DNA of 64,000 bases from Acetoanaerobium pronyense (GTDB lineage: Bacteria > Bacillota > Clostridia > Peptostreptococcales > Filifactoraceae), in assembly GCF_017874355.1 (NCBI RefSeq), contig NZ_JAGGLI010000009.1, positions 1 through 64,000 of the forward strand, read 5' to 3'. Positions 56,441 to 64,000 of the stretch are shown piece by piece; positions within the stretch are counted from its first letter, which is position 1; each line of letters opens with the position of its first letter. The notes under the pieces are model-generated. The model saw nothing but the letters and a program-made list of their open reading frames with translations, was not told the origin of the DNA and made no database searches. The translations under genes and the position numbers were made by a program.

Positions 56441-58678
56441 TTAAAACATCCTATCTCCTACTTCTCCAGCCTCTTCTTTAACCTTTTTTATGTCTTGGGT
56501 TTGTAATCCTTTATTACTGTCATAAGGAATGTCTGCTATTCGTATAGATTCATATGAATTTATTTCTAGCATCTCCCACTCAATTTTATAACCTTTAAAT
56601 AAATAGGCTTGGACTGCAACACTAAATTCAAATAATTTATTTTTAGCTTCTGTCTTTTGCCTTTTTAATTTTTTAATCTCAGACTCTTTCATATCAGGAG
56701 ATATTTTTTCTTTTAAATTTTTTATTAACTCATTTATTTCTTCATGATTTTCTTTAAATACGTTTGTAGGAATTATTGTGAGATTATTGATATCCCTAAA
56801 TTTTTTCATAGCTTCTTTCTTATCCATTTCAAAATCATAAGTTTTATCTAAATATTCAATTGTTTGAATTAAATCATTATAGTATTTTGTATCTTTAATT
56901 TCATGAAAAGCATATACTTTCTCAATTAAATCTATCTTTTTCTGTTCATCAATATATCCATCTACGCTATTTAATGCTTTTTTTGAAATATTAAAAATGT
57001 CCTCATCTATAAAGTATCCGACTCCAGAGCATCTTTTTTCTCCTCCATTAAATACAAAACAATTATAACCATCCTTATTAAACTCTCTATTTCTGAAGCA
57101 TCTTCCCATTCGTTGAAATAAACCATTTAAATCAGATAGTTCTGTAATTAATATATCGAAATCAATATCTAAGGAGGCTTCTACTACTTGCGTACATACC
57201 CAAATACCAGTTTCTGCATTATCTAGCTTGCCCATTTCTAATATTTCTTTTTCTTTATTTTTTCTATCTCTTTTTATAAACCCACTATGAAATAATTTAG
57301 GCTCTAATCCGCTTTCCTCTAATTCATTATAGATACGTTGTGCTTCTTTTATAGTATTACAAATCACTAAAACTTTATTATCTTGGAACTTTGACTTAAT
57401 AAATTCAGAGTTTATTTTTTCTTCCATTACCTTTATGCTATGCCTTATTCGTGAATCTACAAACGGATTTGGGCTTTTAAATTCAAGCCCTCTTTTATTT
57501 AACACATCTATAAGAAAAGGCGGCATAGTAGCTGTAACTATTGCAAATTTCCCACCTAGCTTTGTAATATATTCAAGTCCATATACTATATATGCCAAAA
57601 GATTTGGGGAGTACATTTGAATTTCATCTATTATGACTTTTGAGTAAGACAAGGTTACTGGTTTAAGTTCAAATCCTTTATACCTATATACGAAATCAAA
57701 TATTTGATCTAATGTACATATAGTAAGAGGCATTGAAAGTTGTTTAGTCTTTGTGTAATATCTGTCTATATCAGATGTAATGTTATTAGTCCTCTCTACT
57801 TCAAGATATTCATTATATGTCTCTGAGTGAAGAAGCCCTATTTTATCATCTATGTCTTCTTTGATATCTTTTACTACCCTTTTATAAATAGCATTGATTG
57901 CAGTTTTTAGAGGAAGTGTAAAAAACCCTTTATTGTTTCCTATCCAAAGAAGTCCCGCTTCTGTTTTCCCCATACCCGTTTGAGCAACTACAGCCAAATT
58001 ACTATCCCTATTTTCAATCATATATTTTTGAAGTGGATTCCAATCAGCTGATGGATTTGTTTTTTTAAAGCTTTTAAGTGTATTATTTAAAAGGTCTTCT
58101 AAAAAATCATTTTTAATCTCTACAGGCTCATATGCGCTAGCTGCATAATCAAGTCTGTTTAGAAGCCCTTTTATCATAAGATATTCATAAAATATTTCTG
58201 GCGAAGAATCTGATGATGGTTTAGATTCCATAAAGTACTTAACGCTAGGTCGTTTTGGAATTATTTCATATGCTATTTTTTCATAGTTAAATTCAGGAAG
58301 AAGCTCTCTTAAATCTTCTATTTCTTTGGAATAAAGATCCTTCTCAGGAAAAGTTCTTTCATGATGGTAGGCAATTGCTGATATAAGAGCTGTTATTTCA
58401 GAGGCTGTAAAGTTTTTTTTAAGTTCTTTTGTATTTAAAAGGGATACACTTAGAAATGCATGAGGAACTTCATCCTTATGTCTTTTTCTTTCTGTTACTT
58501 TATCTTGAAATTTTTCATTTATTTTTCCTAGATCGTGATATATACAAGAGATTTCAAGTAAGTCCCAGTTTATGTTTATATTTGGATACAAATCTTTTAA
58601 AATTTGTAAATTGTAAAGTAACCTATCTGTGTGTTCTTGTATCGTTTCACTATTAGATTTTGCGTAAAAAATTTTCAT
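56441..58678 (-). CDS. cas3: CRISPR-associated helicase/nuclease Cas3
   Basis: 745 residues. An N-terminal HD nuclease domain has H48-D49 (CIYHDLGKINEKF) and later HH at ~105 (AIAYHHERTF). The SF2 helicase has Walker A 232-240 (AQTGMGKTE), DEIQ 351-354, TATMPP and the C-terminal QVVEASLDIDFDILITEL and LFQRMGRCFRNREF. It degrades DNA recruited by Cascade. It starts at ATG 58678, about 58 bp after cas5. All catalytic motifs look intact. Confidence 0.96.
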   Translation of the reverse strand: MKIFYAKSNSETIQEHTDRLLYNLQILKDLYPNININWDLLEISCIYHDLGKINEKFQDKVTERKRHKDEVPHAFLSVSLLNTKELKKNFTASEITALISAIAYHHERTFPEKDLYSKEIEDLRELLPEFNYEKIAYEIIPKRPSVKYFMESKPSSDSSPEIFYEYLMIKGLLNRLDYAASAYEPVEIKNDFLEDLLNNTLKSFKKTNPSADWNPLQKYMIENRDSNLAVVAQTGMGKTEAGLLWIGNNKGFFTLPLKTAINAIYKRVVKDIKEDIDDKIGLLHSETYNEYLEVERTNNITSDIDRYYTKTKQLSMPLTICTLDQIFDFVYRYKGFELKPVTLSYSKVIIDEIQMYSPNLLAYIVYGLEYITKLGGKFAIVTATMPPFLIDVLNKRGLEFKSPNPFVDSRIRHSIKVMEEKINSEFIKSKFQDNKVLVICNTIKEAQRIYNELEESGLEPKLFHSGFIKRDRKNKEKEILEMGKLDNAETGIWVCTQVVEASLDIDFDILITELSDLNGLFQRMGRCFRNREFNKDGYNCFVFNGGEKRCSGVGYFIDEDIFNISKKALNSVDGYIDEQKKIDLIEKVYAFHEIKDTKYYNDLIQTIEYLDKTYDFEMDKKEAMKKFRDINNLTIIPTNVFKENHEEINELIKNLKEKISPDMKESEIKKLKRQKTEAKNKLFEFSVAVQAYLFKGYKIEWEMLEINSYESIRIADIPYDSNKGLQTQDIKKVKEEAGEVGDRMF

Positions 58679-58735
58679 AGAGCCCTCCTACATATAACGA
58701 ATACCAGCAGATAAACTACTGGTATTCGTTTGGCA

Positions 58736-60368
<1,633 letters not shown>

Positions 60369-62069
60369 TTATTCATCCCCCTCAGTAATAGTTATTTGAG
60401 TTTCTTTTATTTCTCCAGTTAATCCCGCAACAAAAGCATATCCAACCGTTTTAAATACATCTTCATCTTTAAGAGTTTCCATAAATATCTGTGGAACAGG
60501 CTTTTTAACATAAAGATAGCAATTAATCAGAGTATCCATAAATGCATTTTGATTTGAGGTTTTTAACGAATTAAGAAGTCTATAACATATTCCATTAACC
60601 TTATCAACCGACCCTTTATCCTTGTATGCTTGTTTTAAAAAGTACCCTTGTCTACTCCCGTTATCAACTATATCTAACCCCTTATTTTCCAAATACCCCA
60701 CTCCTTTCAGATACTCAACATTGATTTTTAAAAGACTGAGCATGTGTGAATCATTATAATAGTTGTCTTTTGGCGCACTTGCCTTGTACAAAATGCATTT
60801 GTGTATAAGTGTGTACATGTTTTGATTGTTAAAAAGTCTATCTATAGTCGCTTCGTAAATATTTACTCTTTCTCCATTTTCTTTATAATTTGCTTTAGAT
60901 AGATAATCGATATATTTTTTTGATTTCATTATTGTTTCAAGTAAATTCTTAGACAAAATATTAAATTTATATCTATTTTCATCAGAAGATATTTGTTCAT
61001 ATCTTATTATTTGAATATCAGCAAGTTCATATTTCAGTTTTTCTTCATGCTCTTTTTCAAATGAATTTATTAGGGCTCTATAAGTATGGGTGTCTCTATC
61101 TGTAGAGTCATAGGAAAATATGCGAGATTTTAGATTAGTATTGATTTTAACGAGTTTTTCAATAGATGAATTTTCATTAACAAATATTCCTTTGTTATAG
61201 GCATATGTGATTCCAGCAGGCATACATGAATACATAAGTTTACACAATTCACATATGGCTATATCATTTGAAAAATTCCAGGCATGAGATGCTTTTCTCA
61301 CAGTATCAAATCCTGTATGATTTAGAAAGCTGAGAGTATTTTTCATATCTTTCATCTTACTATCACATGAAAAACACTGAAATTTATACTTTATTTTATC
61401 GGTTTCTATATATTCGATTAATGGATTAACAAAATAGGAATTATAGTCTTCATAAAAGTCCTTTTCCTTTGTTTGAGGATTGAGAAGTGAAACTCCATTC
61501 CACGAGTTTTTAATAAACTGATATATTACATTTTTTCCAAGTACATATTTTTTTGTCTCATTTTCTTTGAAGAAAGCTATTATATCTTTGATTAAAGCTA
61601 GTTGTTTTTTTATTTCAGGTAAGACACTTTGTATATCTGATCCTTTTTTTAATTTTATTGGAGATAATTGTTTTTCCATATCCAAAATATTTATGTCAAT
61701 GGATATAAGATCAAATGCAGCCTTATAACTATTTGATTTAATATATTTTTTTAGTATATCTTTAATATACTTATTCAAATTATCCAAACTTTTCTCATCA
61801 AAATTTGTATAGTCATTATCTTCATACTTTTTTATACTCTCTTCATATGAAACAATTTTATACCAAGAAGTGTATGGCTTATATGTGTCTATGAGATAAT
61901 TAAAATATTTCTCAGAAAACCCTATTAAATGTTCTTTTGAAAATTCTATATAGTGTTCTTTAATATTTATGTTGTGCTCGCTTTTATGATTCATTATATT
62001 GATGAATCCAACAATCCCTGCATTAAGTTGCCAATCTCCCATATAAATCTTTAAAGTCTCTATTTTCAA
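60369..62069 (-). CDS. cas8b: Type I-B Cascade large subunit Cas8b (Cst1)
   Basis: 566 residues, matching Cas8b1/Cst1 in length. A zinc-finger-like set is visible: C232/C235 (QCFSCDSKMKD) and C273/C276/C282 (AICELCKLMYSC). The N-terminal IYMGDWQLNAGIVGFINIMN is typical of Cst1. It should recognise the PAM, most likely CCW by analogy with C. difficile I-B. It starts at ATG 62069, 7 bp after cas6. Confidence 0.93.
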   Translation of the reverse strand: MKIETLKIYMGDWQLNAGIVGFINIMNHKSEHNINIKEHYIEFSKEHLIGFSEKYFNYLIDTYKPYTSWYKIVSYEESIKKYEDNDYTNFDEKSLDNLNKYIKDILKKYIKSNSYKAAFDLISIDINILDMEKQLSPIKLKKGSDIQSVLPEIKKQLALIKDIIAFFKENETKKYVLGKNVIYQFIKNSWNGVSLLNPQTKEKDFYEDYNSYFVNPLIEYIETDKIKYKFQCFSCDSKMKDMKNTLSFLNHTGFDTVRKASHAWNFSNDIAICELCKLMYSCMPAGITYAYNKGIFVNENSSIEKLVKINTNLKSRIFSYDSTDRDTHTYRALINSFEKEHEEKLKYELADIQIIRYEQISSDENRYKFNILSKNLLETIMKSKKYIDYLSKANYKENGERVNIYEATIDRLFNNQNMYTLIHKCILYKASAPKDNYYNDSHMLSLLKINVEYLKGVGYLENKGLDIVDNGSRQGYFLKQAYKDKGSVDKVNGICYRLLNSLKTSNQNAFMDTLINCYLYVKKPVPQIFMETLKDEDVFKTVGYAFVAGLTGEIKETQITITEGDE

Positions 62070-62076
62070 CCCTCCC

Positions 62077-62796
62077 CTACAATATATCTAGCAAGCCAAA
62101 TCCAGTATTTCTCTTGCTGCCCGCACCCCCTTTATATATGTAGTCTAATATATATGGCTTTGCAATAATTTCGATTTCTCCAATGTTTCCCAAAACCTCT
62201 ATAGAATAATTTTTAACTTTTACCTCTTTAGTTTTAAACTTAAGGCTTATATCCTCTAAATCATACTTACATCCATCACCGAACTTTTCTATGAGCTGAG
62301 ACTTAAGGTTCCTAATGAAGATATCCCTGCCTTTTTCATCTGACAAAGAATGATACCAAGTTGTTTTGTTATCATTTGCATGCTCCCTCGCAACAATAGG
62401 GGAAAGAGTTTTAAATCTTACCCTGTCTGAAGTTATAGGTCTTTCTTTCTTAATATTGATTTTCTCTATTTTTATGGTATTATCCCCGTAAGTAAAAAAC
62501 TCCCCAATTTTATTTAAAACACTGTTATAAAACATCATTCCATCATATGCTTCATAGGCTGAAAAGTTTAATAATATCTTTTTAGATGGAATCTCTATAT
62601 GTTCTCTTTGAAATTTTGCATCCATCCCAAGAAAAATAGAAAATGAAAAGTCTTTTGAATGTGGTGTATTATATAGTTCGTCAAAATAATCTTTAGAATA
62701 TCCTTCAAAACAGCTCTTTAATAAGGAAATAATAATTCTATTCTTATCTTTACTAATTAAACTGTGTGCTAAAGATAGTTCTACTAAAAATCTCAC
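62077..62796 (-). CDS. cas6: CRISPR RNA endoribonuclease Cas6
   Basis: 239 residues. The RAMP fold has the C-terminal glycine-rich loop YKGGAGSKRNTGFGLLDI, and the N-terminal RFLVELSLAHS contains a possible catalytic His. It cleaves the repeat to leave the ATGTAAAT tag. The start is GTG 62796 with AAAGGGGG upstream. It is the first gene of the cas operon. The leader in front of it contains the match to the pseudo-spacer of the crRNA-like element at 62967-63050. Confidence 0.95.
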   Translation of the reverse strand: MRFLVELSLAHSLISKDKNRIIISLLKSCFEGYSKDYFDELYNTPHSKDFSFSIFLGMDAKFQREHIEIPSKKILLNFSAYEAYDGMMFYNSVLNKIGEFFTYGDNTIKIEKINIKKERPITSDRVRFKTLSPIVAREHANDNKTTWYHSLSDEKGRDIFIRNLKSQLIEKFGDGCKYDLEDISLKFKTKEVKVKNYSIEVLGNIGEIEIIAKPYILDYIYKGGAGSKRNTGFGLLDIL

Positions 62797-62818
62797 CCTG
62801 TAACCCCCTTTATTTAAA

Positions 62819-62845
62819 CCTATTATTATATTTAATTAGTGAAAA
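62819..62845 (+). promoter_or_regulatory. Predicted Cascade target site in the cas6 leader (PAM + protospacer)
   Basis: The plus strand reads CCT (62819-62821) followed by a 24-nt stretch that matches the pseudo-spacer at 62997-63020 in 22 of 24 positions, with mismatches at 13 and 18. The first 12 nt are identical. CCT fits the CCW PAM of type I-B systems of this kind. The site lies about 13-40 nt downstream of the cas transcription start and just upstream of the cas6 RBS, where bound Cascade would block transcription. Confidence 0.85.
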
Positions 62846-62864
62846 AATATTGTTCTTTTTATCT

Positions 62865-62892
62865 ATTATATATAACCATAAAAATATGTCAA
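62865..62892 (-). promoter_or_regulatory. cas6p: Promoter of the cas operon
   Basis: Minus strand TTGACA (62892-62887), 16-nt spacer, TATAAT (62870-62865). Transcription should start near 62858, giving a leader of about 62 nt before the cas6 GTG. Confidence 0.85.
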
Positions 62893-62948
62893 TATAAATA
62901 TTGGAATTTTCTAAATATTTCTCTCCGATATCTATTTAAGTTATCTTA

Positions 62949-62957
62949 TGGTATACT
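62949..62957 (+). promoter_or_regulatory. Extended -10 promoter of the crRNA-like RNA
   Basis: TGG-TATACT on the plus strand is an extended -10 element without a good -35. The expected start near 62964 falls 3 nt before the first degenerate repeat. Confidence 0.6.
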
Positions 62958-62963
62958 ACTTAA

Positions 62964-63050
62964 TTATATTTAATATATCTAAAATAGAATGTAAAAATTA
63001 TTATATTTTATTATTGAAAAACCTTAATAGAACTAAATTAGAAAATTTCT
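62964..63050 (+). ncRNA. creR: crRNA-resembling cas regulator (CreR-type), two degenerate repeats around a 24-nt pseudo-spacer
   Basis: Repeat-like unit 1 (62967-62996) matches the array repeat, read on the plus strand, at 21 of 30 positions, best in its 3' half (GAATGTAAA). Unit 2 (63021-63050) matches at 20 of 30, best in its 5' half (CCTTAATAGAAC). This is the pattern expected if only the crRNA tag and the 3' handle are kept. Between them a 24-nt spacer begins directly after ATGTAAAA and targets the cas6 leader. The short length and partial match should allow binding without destructive cleavage. The element is divergent from the cas operon. CreR-type RNAs are known in other type I systems. 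The assignment here rests on sequence only. Confidence 0.85.
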
Positions 63051-63078
63051 TGCAAATCCTAAACAATATGTTGTTGGT

Positions 63079-63105
63079 GGGACGATGGATACGTCCCCTC
63101 GTCTC
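63079..63105 (-). repeat. GC-rich palindromic repeat, copy B
   Basis: The minus strand reads GAGACGAGGGGACGT, ATCCAT, CGTCCC, sharing 13 and 6-7 nt blocks with copy A at 44702-44729. GGGACG/CGTCCC forms a hairpin. It lies directly after the stop of the ABC-2 permease gene and downstream of the crRNA-like element, and may terminate either. Confidence 0.6.
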
Positions 63106-63108
63106 TAG

Positions 63109-64000
63109 TTACTCTTCGGATGCTAGCCTGTTTCTTTTTCCTATAACCATCGCTAGGACAAAGAAGGCTAAAGCAAAACCTATTTGTATAAGCATTGCAT
63201 TTGAAAGAGGTCCAATCTTAAAAATATTTAGGTTTGTCATAGATGAAATCAATCCATTTCCTTTGACATACCAGTATGTCGGGAAAAAGCTTGCTATGTT
63301 TAATACCTTCTCTGACATAATCTCTTGAGGTACGAACACTCCGCTTATAAAGCATGCTCCTAGGGTAATGATATTTGCTGCTCCAGAAATAGCTTCTCTG
63401 CCTTTTACTAAGTTTCCTATCAAAAAGCTAAGAGATGAAATACATAGCATAAATATAAATGAATTTAATATGAAATACAGGGTGTTTTCATGTCTTATTT
63501 CATGTCTTCCAAAGTAAAGGCTCATGGAAACTAAGACTATCCAGCTAAAAAATGAAAACACTGTGACTGCCATAAATATTTGTATTACTGTGTCTTTTGA
63601 TGATATAGGCGAACAAGAATTTCTTCTTTTTATTTTAATATCATTAAAAACAAGCATTATGGTTGAAACTCCCATTATTGCAACAAACATAAATGTATAT
63701 GCTAGATAGTTAAAGTAAAATTTCATAGCCCCTTCAGATGAAGCTACTTCTAATCCAGCCATGCTGACATTAGTTTCTTTACTTATATCTTCTAAAACAA
63801 AATTTTTAAGAGTGATTTGGTCTATTTCGGGAATGAGATTGAGATATAGTCTAGCTAGGTTGAAATACTGCTCTATTTTTATATTTACATATATACTTGA
63901 GGATGCATCTCCTAGGGTAGTTTTTGTGATTAAAGGCTCTTCTCCTGCCATAAAAGAATCCGAGAACCCTTCAGGTACTCTGATTACGTAGCTTATCTCT
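63109..64000 (-). CDS. ABC-2 type transporter permease (5' part outside window)
   Basis: The frame is open to the window edge, so the start is missing; about 297 residues are visible. An extracellular loop region (ISYVIRVPEGFSDSFMAGEE) precedes helices from ~residue 95 of the visible part (FYFNYLAYTFMFVAIMGVST). Then come SCSPISSKDTVIQIFMAVTV, SSLSFLIGNLVKGREAISGA, ANIITLGACFISGVFVPQEI and FFPTYWYVKGNGLISSM, the classic ABC-2 C-terminal half. An exporter of lipid, peptide or drug is likely; the ATPase should be encoded to the right. It is not related to the cas genes and ends at the palindromic repeat. Confidence 0.88.
   Translation of the reverse strand, partial: EISYVIRVPEGFSDSFMAGEEPLITKTTLGDASSSIYVNIKIEQYFNLARLYLNLIPEIDQITLKNFVLEDISKETNVSMAGLEVASSEGAMKFYFNYLAYTFMFVAIMGVSTIMLVFNDIKIKRRNSCSPISSKDTVIQIFMAVTVFSFFSWIVLVSMSLYFGRHEIRHENTLYFILNSFIFMLCISSLSFLIGNLVKGREAISGAANIITLGACFISGVFVPQEIMSEKVLNIASFFPTYWYVKGNGLISSMTNLNIFKIGPLSNAMLIQIGFALAFFVLAMVIGKRNRLASEE

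Noticed and set aside
62964-63110. A CreTA-type toxin-antitoxin pair instead of a pure cas regulator.
   Set aside because: I found no small toxin-like gene or second promoter targeted by the pseudo-spacer; the match is to the cas6 leader itself.
62948-63328. A 126-residue plus-strand frame covering the crRNA-like element.
   Set aside because: No RBS, and its second half is antisense to the ABC-2 permease; the repeat-like structure explains the region better.

Overview
The window is AT-rich Firmicutes-type DNA with strong AGGAGG ribosome-binding sites, TTGACA/TATAAT promoters and intrinsic terminators. An mbl-flhO-flhP-type locus and a type I-B CRISPR-Cas operon like that of Clostridioides difficile point to an anaerobic member of the Clostridia, probably Peptostreptococcales-like. 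The murA-mbl junction lacks the sporulation genes found there in Bacillus, so the lineage may not sporulate.

Left part (1-31 kb). The left edge holds a SAM-I (S-box) riboswitch with its own promoter. The 5' end of a group IIC intron begins immediately after the riboswitch terminator. Next come a secreted phosphodiester glycosidase, a flagellar rod and cell-wall block (flgJ-like, flhP, flhO, mbl, murA), secreted and membrane proteins of unknown role, mgtE, asnS, a cation/proton antiporter, a PHP-family histidinol phosphatase, an SsuABC/TauABC-type ABC transporter, two flavodoxin-like proteins, a MATE exporter, a Fur-box-controlled unknown gene and a citS-citD-citE-citF cluster. The CitD here has Ala where the prosthetic-group Ser is expected.

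Middle (31-45.6 kb). A Cache-sensor histidine kinase is paired with an unusual response regulator, a receiver domain fused to a DUF2294/MpsC-like domain. It is followed by an MFS exporter, a MerR-methyltransferase fusion, an aromatic-acid-exporter-like protein, a MASE3-SpoIIE phosphatase, an S-layer-homology protein, the tungstate transporter tupABC and a small soluble chemotaxis receptor. Two copies of a promoter + ~70-nt RNA + terminator cassette sit in front of the MATE gene and the kinase gene.

Right part (45.8-63.1 kb). This is a complete type I-B system read on the minus strand: cas6-cas8b-cas7-cas5-cas3-cas4-cas1-cas2, then a leader, then one very long array. By hand count the array has about 130 recognisable 30-nt repeats plus one decayed repeat at the far end. 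Several spacers are re-acquisitions of one target or come from diverged relatives of one target. Upstream of cas6, divergent to the operon, is what I consider the most important feature: two degenerate CRISPR repeats flank a 24-nt pseudo-spacer that matches the cas6 5' untranslated region at 22 of 24 positions, with a perfect 12-nt seed and an adjacent CCT PAM. This looks like a crRNA-resembling regulator (CreR type) that would let the Cas effector repress its own operon. The window ends in a partial ABC-2 permease.
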